A DNA stretch of 50,213 nt. It comes from an uncultured Clostridia bacterium. Its GTDB lineage: Bacteria > Bacillota > Clostridia > Lachnospirales > CAG-274. How positions within the stretch are numbered: the first letter of the stretch is position 1; every line of letters starts with the position of its first letter. Positions 41,936 to 50,105 of the stretch are shown piece by piece. The stretch covers positions 1 through 50,213 of the forward strand of contig CANPXH010000015.1 of assembly GCA_947585865.1 (NCBI GenBank), given 5' to 3'. Both the position numbers and the translations under genes were made by a program. The notes beneath the pieces were generated by a model that saw only the letters and a list, made by a program, of their open reading frames with translations, was not told where the DNA came from and did not search any database.

Positions 41936-43093
41936 TTATACCGTCTTTTTAGTATTTATGATCTCACCGTTTCTTATGAACATTCTGGGTACTCTTTTTC
42001 CTACATTGCACACTACCTCGTAGTTTATTGTGCCCTGTATATCCGCAAGCTCCTCGGCGGAAACGCACAGATCGCCCTCCTTGCCCATTATCGTAACATC
42101 ATCGCCTATTTCAACATTGTCTATATCGGTAACGTCTATCATGAGCTGATCCATACATACATTGCCTATTACCGGAGCATAGCGCCCTTTTATTATTACT
42201 CTTGCCTTGTTTGAGCATTTTCTTGAATAGCCGTCGGCATATCCCACGGGAACCGTGGCGACCTTTGTTTTTTTGTTTGTAAAATATGTTCTGCCATAGC
42301 CTATACTCACATCGCAGGCTACCTCCTTGACATAGCTTACGCAGGAGCGAAGCTTCATGGCAGGCTCAAGAGCGATGCTTTTGGATACCTGGCCGCTGGG
42401 ATACATACCGTATATTATTATGCCTGCCCTCACCATATCCATTTGAAGCTTTGGCATATCCAATATGGCTGCGGAATTCCCGCAGTGACGTATGAGCCCC
42501 TTGTGTCCTCTCTTCTCCATAGAGTCTGTCATATAGCGGAATTTGTCGTATTGCTCACGGGTAAAGTCCTTGCTCTTTTCATCGGCTGTGGCAAAATGTG
42601 TGAACACGCCTGTTATTTGAAGATTGGGCAAGGTGAATATACTGTCTATCACATCCAGACTTTCTTCATTGGGCAAAAAGCCTATCCTTCCCATTCCCGT
42701 GTCTATTTTAATATGTACAAGAGCTTTTTTGCCAAGCCTTACAGCTCTGTCCGATATCCTCTTTGCCGTATCATAGCAGAACACCGTTTGCGTAAGGCCG
42801 TTGTTTATAACGGTCTCAAGCTGTGCCTCAACAGTATTGCCAAGTATTATTACAGGCACCTGTATACTGCTTTGCCTCAGCTCCACGCCTTCGTCACAGG
42901 TGGCTACCGCCAACTGCTCGGCTCCGTTAAAAAGACATATCTTGCTCACCTCAACGGCTCCGTGGCCGTAGGCATCCGCTTTTACAACAGCCAAAAGCTT
43001 TGTGCTCGGCTTAAGGCTTGCCTTTATATTTGCTACGTTGCGGCCTATGGCGTCAAGATCTATCTCCGCCGCAACTCTTTGGTATCCCTGCAT
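41936..43093 (-). CDS. alr: Alanine racemase
   Basis: 385 residues. PLP-dependent interconversion of L- and D-alanine for peptidoglycan. PLP lysine in VVKADAYGHG (Lys38), catalytic tyrosine in SIGYGRTY, and the DQLMIDVTD motif near the C-terminal beta domain. It lies between a GerS-like lipoprotein gene upstream and ndoA downstream on the same strand. No strong ribosome binding site is evident, but the alignment from MQGYQRVAAEIDL is natural. Confidence 0.96.
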   Translation of the reverse strand: MQGYQRVAAEIDLDAIGRNVANIKASLKPSTKLLAVVKADAYGHGAVEVSKICLFNGAEQLAVATCDEGVELRQSSIQVPVIILGNTVEAQLETVINNGLTQTVFCYDTAKRISDRAVRLGKKALVHIKIDTGMGRIGFLPNEESLDVIDSIFTLPNLQITGVFTHFATADEKSKDFTREQYDKFRYMTDSMEKRGHKGLIRHCGNSAAILDMPKLQMDMVRAGIIIYGMYPSGQVSKSIALEPAMKLRSCVSYVKEVACDVSIGYGRTYFTNKKTKVATVPVGYADGYSRKCSNKARVIIKGRYAPVIGNVCMDQLMIDVTDIDNVEIGDDVTIMGKEGDLCVSAEELADIQGTINYEVVCNVGKRVPRMFIRNGEIINTKKTV

Positions 43094-43180
43094 ATATATC
43101 GCCTCGTTTTTATTTGTAGTGACAGCCTTCTTCGGTGTGGACTGTTTTGCAAAGGAAAGGCTGTCCGTGATATAGACACA

Positions 43181-43792
43181 TCACTGCTTAAGTACGAATG
43201 TATCGTCATCTATAGGATAATTATACTCGAAATCGGTAAATTGCGCAACTATTCTTTCCTTATTTTCACTGTCGTATATCACAAGGCGAACAGGATCCTG
43301 CGTCTCATTATCCACCCACAGCTTTTCCGAAGACAAAAGCTTGTTGTCTCCGGGTATCTGTGCTTCCAGCACGGTGCAAAGGCTTTCGTCAAGACTTGCC
43401 ACGCTCAGGCTCACATCCTTGCTTTTCACATAATTTTCCAAAAAGCCGAAAAGTATTATCTCCCGCCTTGCCGCTTTGTCCGGCGGACTTACGGATATCT
43501 TGTTGTTTTCAAGCCTTGGGTTGTATTGCCATACCATTTTGCCGTCGTACATTATAACGTTGCCCGTGTAGTCCTCCGGCTTTGATACCTCTATTTTGTA
43601 TCTGCCTGTGTTATCCGCTGTCTGTGATGTTATGTACTCGGTCTCGCCCTTGTCTGATATGTATGTGACAGCAGCCTCCGTTTTATAGCTTTCCATAGAG
43701 GTCAGCTTCTCCTGTATAGTGGGATATGCCGTTCTGCCCTGTGTGCAGGCGGTAAGCACGGCAAGCATAAGTATGAGCAGTATTTTTTTCAT
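43181..43792 (-). CDS. GerS/LolA-like lipoprotein
   Basis: 203 residues. Signal peptide with lipobox LTAC (Cys about 16). The mature part has the LolA-like half-barrel pattern (IQEKLTSMESYKTEAAVTYISDKG, VIMYDGKMVWQYNP, KLWVDNETQDPVRLVIYD). In Clostridioides difficile the germination lipoprotein GerS, which has this fold, is encoded beside an alanine racemase gene; here the next gene is also alr. It is therefore a good candidate for a GerS-type partner of cortex-modifying amidase CwlD. This rests on fold pattern and synteny, not on close identity. Confidence 0.72.
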   Translation of the reverse strand: MKKILLILMLAVLTACTQGRTAYPTIQEKLTSMESYKTEAAVTYISDKGETEYITSQTADNTGRYKIEVSKPEDYTGNVIMYDGKMVWQYNPRLENNKISVSPPDKAARREIILFGFLENYVKSKDVSLSVASLDESLCTVLEAQIPGDNKLLSSEKLWVDNETQDPVRLVIYDSENKERIVAQFTDFEYNYPIDDDTFVLKQ

Positions 43793-43871
43793 TGTGCCAC
43801 CTCACAGAATTTATACCTTATTATATGCCCGCCGCCGTATAAAAATGAGAGCAAAACCGCTGCTCCAAGGC

Positions 43872-43917
43872 AAAAAAAAGAAGCTGTCACATTTGATCAA
43901 CAATGGGCAGCTTCTTT
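43872..43917 (-). terminator. Terminator of the large pectate lyase gene
   Basis: Minus strand AAAGAAGCTG/CAGCTTCTTT (43908-43917 with 43877-43886), loop of 21 nt, followed by a run of U. It lies 100 bp after the stop. Confidence 0.8.
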
Positions 43918-44013
43918 AAATTATGCTGTTTATATTATTTTTTATTTAATATCTATGCTTTTATAAAGAGACCGTACATAAGAAGCTTTATGATCCTCCC
44001 GCCTAAAGCCTGC

Positions 44014-47000
44014 TTATTGGACAGAAGCCTCCGTAGTGATCTCGGCAGAAGCCTCCGTAATGATCTCGGCAGGAGCCTCCGTAGTGATCTCGGCAGAGAT
44101 CTCGGCAGCAGCAGGAGCGGCAGTTCTGGTTATTGAAAATTCATATGAATCATCCAATACCTTCTGGAGTATCTCCGCTACATTCTGAGATGTGAACTGC
44201 TTATCCTCGGAAACATTTCCGTTTGAAAGACCCTGTGCGCTGATGCCTGATCTTGACGGTGACAATACGTACTGGAGCATTACAGATACGTCACTTGCCG
44301 TAATATTGTTGTCCTCATTGGTGTCGCCCAGCATTGAAGGTTCGGGCAGATCATTTATATCTATGCTTTCTCCCGCAATGGTAATATCGGAAAATTCCGT
44401 CACATTTATTCTGACTGTGTCCATAAGATCCTGAGCTGCATCTGTGGCAAAGCCTACGTAACAGGTCTCCGGAAGATTTGACTCATATACGCCTAAGTCG
44501 TACCAATCCTTGCCGTTGTTGGAGACTGAAACGGTTATCGTCTGTCCGGATCTTGTTATCCTGCCCCAGCCGTGGTTAGGCTCAGCATCGGCTTTTTTAA
44601 CGGCTATGCCAAGGAACTTGATTTCCGTATGCATATCTGCGCCGTCTTGAACTCTGCATAAGCTTCTCATATTCTTAGCCTTTACATACTGGCCTGATAT
44701 ATCGGTCGTGCCTGCATAATCCTCACCCTTAAGATATGAAAGTGAAGCCATATAGCATTCGCTCATAGGATCGAGACTCTTTCTGACCATAAGACCTGAC
44801 TGCTGGAAGTAGTCTACTTTTGTAAGATTATCTATACGAGCCGCAATTGTAAAATCGCCCTTCATCATCTTGTAGTTAAAATGTATGCTGTCGGGATCCA
44901 GCCTGCTGTTTGTGGCCAATGTGCCTATGTGGCCTGCGCCTACGGACGTAAGCTTGCCCTCCGCAGCATTATAGCTGTCTGCGCCCTTTGCTCTTACAGA
45001 GCCTATATCGGTTGACGTAAAGCCGCTGAGCTCGCTGTCGGAATCCTTGGATACCACTATTACCTTTATGGGATTTGAGAATATAGAAGGCATACCATCG
45101 GCATCAAGTGAAAGAGCCGAAAGATTATATACGCCTGTTTCTTCAGGCATTATGGAAGCAGTGCCGTTTGCTGCCTTGCCCGCCATGGTGTCATTGAGAT
45201 AGACCTCATCGCCATTATCGGTCCTTACATCATATATTTCGCCCTGTGTAAGCATAACGTAAGGTGATGACAGATCGCCTATCTTTTCATTGCCTGAATA
45301 TATCTCGACATTCTCTATGGGAACTGCTTCGGGAGCCTTTTTATCTGCATCATCCCATTCTCCCAATATATCGTTTACATAGGCTTCTATATTTGAATAG
45401 CCCTTGTATTTGCCCTCGGTATTTATAGCGCCCGCATCTGCCTTGTTGTTCTTGTCAAGGCCGTTTGCGTCTTCCCAGTTATCAGGCATACCGTCGCCGT
45501 CGGTGTCGGCTGCTTCCGTTTTATACTCCTTGTCGAAAACGCCGCCGTCTTCAAACTCGCTGTTTATAAAGTAGCCCTTGTTGTTTTCCACATCATATAT
45601 AAGTCTTGCATCCTGAGCATCTCTTGCATATGATGCGCCTACCTCTCTGAGCACCTTATCATATGCTGCCTCTGCGCTTTCCGCCTCATAGGGGTTGGTA
45701 AGCTCTGCGGGAGATGCAAGAGCATATGCCGGGCTGAAGTCCTTTACGCCTGAGGCATTGTCGGCGCTTACAGCTGCATTGCCTTCAAGCACGTTGCCGT
45801 TGAAATAGAACTTGGAAACGCCGTCAAAGTCAAATATAAGGTCTTTTACCTTTTCCAAGGTATTGGGGCCTGCCTTATGATAGTTGTTTGTAAAGTTGAC
45901 CTGACCTTCGCCTCTTTCTCCGCCGTAGCCTGTGTTGTGGCCCCAGTTGTATATAACGTTGTCGGAGAACTGGAGAAGATTGTTGTAGGCCACATTATTA
46001 TAGGTGAATGCGCCTTCAAATCTCGGATTTCTTGTGCCGTTGTTTGCATAAAGATTATGAGTGAACGTGGTCTCGTAGCCGTTTATTATAGAGCCCATGC
46101 CATGCTTTGCCTCGGACTCGCCCGCAGCTATTTCGTTATCCGAATTGAGCACGCCGTTTTTATTTACCATAGAAAGGCTGTTTGCTATAATGTTGTACTG
46201 TATGCTGGAGTTGATAAGCTCCTTTGCCGTGAAGCACTCGTCAACGCCCCAGTTGAACGTACAGTGATCTATTACTATGTTTTCGCCGCTGGCTGTAGCC
46301 GCATCCTGATCGTAGCCCTCGCCAAGCTTTACTCTTATATATCTTACTATTATATTCTTTCCCGAAAACTTGAAAGAGCCGCCGTAGAATGTAATACCCG
46401 CGCCGGGTGCCGTCTGGCCTGCTATTGTCGTGTTGTCCGTTACGTTGAATCGCCTTGCATTCTTGCCTGCGGCAGGATCTACCTTTATAGTGCCGCCCAC
46501 TGCAAATACTATTGTTCTGGGATCTGTCTTCTTTCCCGTATCTCTTCTTTCAAGGCCGTATCTGAAAGAACCGGGCTGAGGATCGGTAACTGAATCCGTA
46601 AGGTTGGTAACAACATATACGTCTCCCGGCTGTTCCGCCGTGCCACGGCCGCCCTGTGAAAATTTTCCGCCGCCTTCAACTGTGGGGAAGGCAGGGGTAA
46701 GCTCCTTGGCAGCTCCCGTCTTTATAGTCTGAGGAGTAAATATATGATAAGGATTCTGCTTTGAAGCAGTATTGCCCTTTTCATAAGCTATTACTCTTAT
46801 GGTATACTCTGTGTTTGCCTTAAGGTTAGTGGTAAGAGCCTCTGTTATCTGATCCTCCAAAAAGAAGGTGTTATTGCCGTGAGGCGTAACGCTTCCGTCG
46901 GCATTAAGGGTATTGAGCTTTTTGCCGTGATTGAAATTTGTTATTTCATGGTCATCCATCCATCTGCCGCCGTTTTCGGAATACTGTATCATATATCCCG

Positions 47001-47487
47001 TACACAGGCTTTTAGCCACGACTGTCGTATCCAAATAGGCATCCTTTATGACTCTGTCGCCGTAGCCGTTGCCTCCGTCAAATATCCTTATGGGATATTG
47101 AGTAGGCGTATCTACTACGCCACGGATGATGTCGTGTTCTGTCTTGTTGTCATTTGCAGGCTTTTTGCTGCTAAGCGGATCCCAGTCATTGTAGCATATT
47201 ATCATACCGCTTGTGGGATTTGTCCAGCCTTGGGTGGGATTGCCGTTGGAATTGACCTGGCCTTCGGCTTTGAGCGGGTTGTCCTTTATAACATTTCCTT
47301 CCGTGTCAACAGCGGGAAATGTTACAACTACCTTATCGCCGTCAAGATCCACTTCCAGATCTGTGGTATCCCTGTATACATATGTACCTTTGCCCTCCGA
47401 TACCGTATCATAGCGGGCAAAAGCGGGAATGCCGAATACGTATGTCATCATAGTAACGGCAAGCAAAATGCTTATGATTTTTTTCAT
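44014..47487 (-). CDS. Large secreted pectate-lyase-like protein with calcium-binding, DUF1349-like and dockerin-type modules
   Basis: 1157 residues from ATG 47487 (AAAGGAG upstream). A signal peptide (1-25) is followed by an N-terminal beta-rich module with a Fn3-like end (about 40-255). The beta-helix lyase domain (about 270-600) has GGRGTAEQPGDVYVVTNL, DHCTFNWGVDE (407-417) and NGTRNPRF (483-490), as in the PL1-type pectate lyases with a W-x-V-D-E box. Then come a Ca-binding DTDGDGMPDNWE repeat (661-672), a short Ig-like region (about 720-810) and a DUF1349/laminin-G-like module (about 815-1035). The dockerin-type pair is GDTNEDNNITASDVSVMLQYVL and a degenerate NVSEDKQFTSQNVAEILQKVL (1054-1111). 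An Ala/Glu/Thr repeat tail ends the protein. It is an extracellular pectin degrader, probably anchored to a surface complex. Confidence 0.87.
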   Translation of the reverse strand: MKKIISILLAVTMMTYVFGIPAFARYDTVSEGKGTYVYRDTTDLEVDLDGDKVVVTFPAVDTEGNVIKDNPLKAEGQVNSNGNPTQGWTNPTSGMIICYNDWDPLSSKKPANDNKTEHDIIRGVVDTPTQYPIRIFDGGNGYGDRVIKDAYLDTTVVAKSLCTGYMIQYSENGGRWMDDHEITNFNHGKKLNTLNADGSVTPHGNNTFFLEDQITEALTTNLKANTEYTIRVIAYEKGNTASKQNPYHIFTPQTIKTGAAKELTPAFPTVEGGGKFSQGGRGTAEQPGDVYVVTNLTDSVTDPQPGSFRYGLERRDTGKKTDPRTIVFAVGGTIKVDPAAGKNARRFNVTDNTTIAGQTAPGAGITFYGGSFKFSGKNIIVRYIRVKLGEGYDQDAATASGENIVIDHCTFNWGVDECFTAKELINSSIQYNIIANSLSMVNKNGVLNSDNEIAAGESEAKHGMGSIINGYETTFTHNLYANNGTRNPRFEGAFTYNNVAYNNLLQFSDNVIYNWGHNTGYGGERGEGQVNFTNNYHKAGPNTLEKVKDLIFDFDGVSKFYFNGNVLEGNAAVSADNASGVKDFSPAYALASPAELTNPYEAESAEAAYDKVLREVGASYARDAQDARLIYDVENNKGYFINSEFEDGGVFDKEYKTEAADTDGDGMPDNWEDANGLDKNNKADAGAINTEGKYKGYSNIEAYVNDILGEWDDADKKAPEAVPIENVEIYSGNEKIGDLSSPYVMLTQGEIYDVRTDNGDEVYLNDTMAGKAANGTASIMPEETGVYNLSALSLDADGMPSIFSNPIKVIVVSKDSDSELSGFTSTDIGSVRAKGADSYNAAEGKLTSVGAGHIGTLATNSRLDPDSIHFNYKMMKGDFTIAARIDNLTKVDYFQQSGLMVRKSLDPMSECYMASLSYLKGEDYAGTTDISGQYVKAKNMRSLCRVQDGADMHTEIKFLGIAVKKADAEPNHGWGRITRSGQTITVSVSNNGKDWYDLGVYESNLPETCYVGFATDAAQDLMDTVRINVTEFSDITIAGESIDINDLPEPSMLGDTNEDNNITASDVSVMLQYVLSPSRSGISAQGLSNGNVSEDKQFTSQNVAEILQKVLDDSYEFSITRTAAPAAAEISAEITTEAPAEIITEASAEITTEASVQ
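44027..44098 (-). repeat. 24-bp tandem repeat encoding the C-terminal tail
   Basis: Three 24-bp units (44027-44050, 44051-44074, 44075-44098) encode the repeated SAEITTEA/PAEIITEA peptide at the end of the large lyase. Confidence 0.85.
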
Positions 47488-47527
47488 ATAAAAATACTCC
47501 TTTCTTCTATGTAATGTATTTGTAATC

Positions 47528-47533
47528 ATTATA
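47528..47533 (-). promoter_or_regulatory. Probable -10 box of the large pectate lyase gene
   Basis: Minus strand TATAAT with only a poor -35 (TTCCTA) at 17 bp, so an activator may be needed. Between here and 47870 I see no convincing gene or structured RNA; short open frames lack ribosome binding sites. Confidence 0.45.
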
Positions 47534-47869
47534 ACACAAAAACGCTGCAATAGGAAGAAAATTAATTAAAATTTTAAAAAAATAAGCCAAGCGCATACGA
47601 CTGTATGCAAATGTAAATATCCGCCGTATATTACCGTTGAGGTGCGGCTCTGTGCCATACGCCCTGCCCCGTCATAAAAGCGGCGGCTTTTCGGATCCCG
47701 TATGCTTTATATATGAGCTTACCAAAAAAGGCATATATATCCTTGCGGCATCATCGGGATATTCCCCGGGGCTTTCAAAAAAAGTATCCGCTTTACGGGC
47801 ATTTTATTTTCGGCAAATATACATATGATTTTTTGGAAAGTATTTTTGTTAAAAAAATGTAAAAAAATA

Positions 47870-47898
47870 TTGATTTTATGTGAATAATATGCTATACT
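47870..47898 (+). promoter_or_regulatory. Promoter of the PAS-like gene
   Basis: TTGATT (47870-47875), 17 bp, TATACT (47893-47898), followed by an approximately 130-nt leader. Confidence 0.65.
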
Positions 47899-47950
47899 TG
47901 CATTATTTGAACGGCATTTGTTCAAACTTTGTTTAAATTTAAGCCTATAA

Positions 47951-48011
47951 ACTGTCAGCTTAGCCGAGGTGACGGAAGTTATTGGGGGAGCGTTTCGGCG
48001 AAGCTGACAGT
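47951..48011 (+). promoter_or_regulatory. Long stem-loop leader upstream of the PAS-like gene
   Basis: ACTGTCAGCTT (47951-47961) pairs perfectly with AAGCTGACAGT (48001-48011). After one A/G mismatch GCCGA pairs with TCGGC, leaving a 27-nt purine-rich loop (GGTGACGGAAGTTATTGGGG and on). No U-tract follows; the ribosome binding site lies 13 nt downstream. It may be a riboswitch-like or protein-bound leader of unknown class. Confidence 0.55.
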
Positions 48012-48037
48012 CTTATATATTTTGAGGAGTGAAATAT

Positions 48038-49030
48038 ATGCGGGATAAACACCCGGAAAGCATAGAAGACTATTACCGAATATTTGAGCAGATACCCGTA
48101 CCCCTGTGTGTGTTCAAGGTGGAAACAGACGATGTTTCCGGCATACCCAAAGATATACGCTTTGCATTTATGAACGACCGCTATGAGGATATACTTCCCT
48201 TCAGCAGAGAAGAATGTATTGGCAAAAGCTTTTTCCAAATATTTGCTCACGAAACAGACAAGGCAAAGTGGATATATCTCCATTGGAACGCCTCCCACAA
48301 CGGAATGACAAACGAATACGAAAACTATGCCCCGCCTTTGGACAAATACTTTTCGCTTACGGTTTTCCCCCTGGTATACGGCTACTGCGGAAGTATACTG
48401 TGGGATATAACAATAGAAAAGAAATTTTCAAATATGGTATGGGCATATACTTCCGACAAGAAAAAAGGCGAGACCCCGGAGCAGGTATATAACAGGCACA
48501 GGAAAAGCAATGTTGTGGATATGGGCGCATATAACACCACCATTATTTATCTCAACATCAAAACGGGGCGCTTCGATACTCTTAAAAACAGAGACGTTAT
48601 AAACTCCGCAGAAAACGAAGACTATTCGGTCTTTATGAACAAAATGAAGGCTTACCTTTCCGAGGAGGACTATGCCTTGTTTGAGGAAACATTCTCCCTT
48701 GAAAGGATAAGACAAAACGAGTCCAACGGAACTCCAATGGAAACGGAGCTTAAAATACATCTTAACAATGTTGATGGCTGGGTAAGGATAGAAGGAGTGT
48801 ATCTGGGCAATTTCATAAACAACAACAATGATGATTTTATAATTAGCTTCAAGAACATAGGCGAGCAAAGGCTTAAGACTCTGCATTTGAGAAATGAACA
48901 CGAAAAACGCATAAAAGAGCTTACCGATCAGAATAATGCCTACAGGAAAGCTATAGAGGAAATGATGTCTTCCCTTGACGACAGCGACAGCTCTAAGAAA
49001 AAGGCCGAAAAGCTTCTCAGCGCTATGTGA
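48038..49030 (+). CDS. PAS-like sensor protein without output domain
   Basis: 330 residues from ATG 48038 (GAGGAG 8 nt upstream). The N-terminal region (about 12-130) reads as a PAS domain (YYRIFEQIPVPLCVFKV, FAFMNDRYEDILPFSREECIGKSFFQIF, YFSLTVFPLVYGYCGSILWDITIEKK). A second PAS-like half follows (about 160-285). A C-terminal coiled coil (about 285-330) is all that remains where a GGDEF, kinase or effector domain would be expected. It has no membrane segment. It may be a cytosolic sensor that acts through dimerisation or a partner; the ligand is unknown. Confidence 0.75.
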   Translation: MRDKHPESIEDYYRIFEQIPVPLCVFKVETDDVSGIPKDIRFAFMNDRYEDILPFSREECIGKSFFQIFAHETDKAKWIYLHWNASHNGMTNEYENYAPPLDKYFSLTVFPLVYGYCGSILWDITIEKKFSNMVWAYTSDKKKGETPEQVYNRHRKSNVVDMGAYNTTIIYLNIKTGRFDTLKNRDVINSAENEDYSVFMNKMKAYLSEEDYALFEETFSLERIRQNESNGTPMETELKIHLNNVDGWVRIEGVYLGNFINNNNDDFIISFKNIGEQRLKTLHLRNEHEKRIKELTDQNNAYRKAIEEMMSSLDDSDSSKKKAEKLLSAM

Positions 49031-49069
49031 TCTTTCTGCTTTTTACACCGCTTATTTTTTAATTTGCTG

Positions 49070-49098
49070 TTGACAAAGACATTTTATTGTGATAGAAT
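49070..49098 (+). promoter_or_regulatory. Promoter of the T-box leader
   Basis: TTGACA (49070-49075), 17 bp, TAGAAT (49093-49098). Near-consensus, directly upstream of the leader. Confidence 0.85.
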
Positions 49099-49104
49099 GA
49101 CTAT

Positions 49105-49378
49105 TAATCAAATTTAACAGGCATTGATCGGGATAAAAATGTATTTGCCAATGGTCTTGCAGAGAGCTGCCCTCGGCTGAAAGGCAGCAGATCATAAATA
49201 TATTTATCACCCGTGAGCTTTCCCTCGGAAATTACAGTATGAGCGGAACGGTATGCCCCGTTACAGGCAAGGGCTTGATTGAGCCTGCTGAGGAACATAC
49301 AGTAATGTATGCTCGAACCAAGGGTGGTAACACGATATATTCGTCCCTGACTTTACAGTCAGGGGCTTCTTTTTTTAT
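49105..49378 (+). ncRNA. T-box riboswitch leader without a following gene
   Basis: The stem I distal element CAGAGAGCTGCC is at about 49163-49174. A stem III CATAC/GTATG hairpin follows at about 49298-49313. The T-box sequence AACCAAGGGTGGTAACACG (49316-49334) leads into TCGTCCCTGAC and the intrinsic terminator. T-box RNAs sense uncharged tRNA and control synthetase or amino-acid genes. The specifier codon is uncertain; ATC (49206-49208, Ile) before an A is one possibility. No coding gene follows in the remaining 830 bp. Confidence 0.85.
49345..49376 (+). terminator. Intrinsic terminator of the T-box leader
   Basis: CCCTGACT (49345-49352) pairs with AGTCAGGG (49357-49364), loop TTAC, then GCTTCTTTTTTT. 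The 5' strand of the stem is shared with the antiterminator, as in canonical T-box leaders. Confidence 0.92.
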
Positions 49379-49423
49379 AAAAAAGAATAAGAAGTTTGTT
49401 TGGAATATTGAAATATTGTCTTA

Positions 49424-49663
49424 CTTTTTTGAAAAAAGTAACAAAAATATTTGACGCTTTTAGCTGCATTGTTTCTATGTAATTATAGATTTTAAGTTAT
49501 CTTACTTTAGAAAGTAAGCAAATTTTATGTACTTTTTTGCGAAAAAAGTACCAAAAACATTCGACATTTTTAGTTTTGTTTTTTCTGTATTTTTATATAG
49601 ATTTTATTTATCTTACTTTAAAAAGTATGCAAATTTATTTGTACTTTTTTGCGAAAAAAGTAC
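49424..49663. repeat. Cluster of dispersed palindromic repeats
   Basis: Two perfect 10-bp palindromes around GCG (49529-49551 and 49641-49663), a related TTACTTTTTTGAAAAAAGTAA (49421-49441) and CTTACTTT-AG-AAAGTAAG-like palindromes between them. The same unit occurs at 28-50 and at the right window end. Open frames that run through here are repeat translations, not genes. Confidence 0.8.
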
Positions 49664-49757
49664 CAAAAACGTGGGGAGTTCCGATTCTCCCCACACCCCT
49701 TAAACGGCTTTTGGGGTACAAAATTATCTTATTCCATATCTTTTGACCCCAAAAGAA
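49649..49757 (+). repeat. Left arm of a long inverted repeat
   Basis: About 75 bp are nearly identical to the reverse complement of the window end (50139-50213). They contain GTGGGGAGTTCC, TTCTCCCCACACCCC and AAACGGCTTTTGGGG. Weaker similarity continues to the TTTTGACCCC at 49740-49749. The region between the arms (49758-50105) holds hairpins such as CACTC-GCTA-GAGTG, CTTTTGCC-GAA-GGCAAAAG and AACCTCGCC/GGCGAGGTT, and no gene. Confidence 0.8.
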
Positions 49758-50105
49758 GCAGGGCTTCTGCCTGACCACTATTGCACCGAAAGATTTATCG
49801 GACACTCGCTAGAGTGGCTTTTGCCGAAGGCAAAAGTGCTGATTGCGGTCGGCAGAAGGAGAAACTTCTTAAAGAAGTTACTTATAAAATAAATATGAAT
49901 CTTATTCTATTTTCTAAAGTAAGACAAATAAAAAAAATTATATTATGAATATAGATATCAAACACATACAAAAACAATAAAAATGGCTTTGCTATAAGCG
50001 ATTATAAAAAAAGCTTTAAATATATAAATAAAATTTTCAACTCACTAAATTTCAGCGGTTAGAACCTCGCCGCCGCAACGTGGCAAAAGGCGAGGTTGAG
50101 ACTCT

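Noticed and set aside
47637..47828. Short open frame between the large lyase and the PAS-like gene
   Set aside because: No ribosome binding site, atypical composition, and no family resemblance.
47951..48011. Glutamine (glnA-type) riboswitch
   Set aside because: GACGGAAGT in the loop recalls that motif, but the other conserved parts and the three-way junction are missing; kept as an unclassified leader.
49239..49454. Open frame across the T-box leader
   Set aside because: It crosses the T-box motif and the terminator, which explain the sequence.
49537..49746. Open frame across the right-end repeats
   Set aside because: It is a translation of palindromic A/T repeats and the inverted repeat arm.
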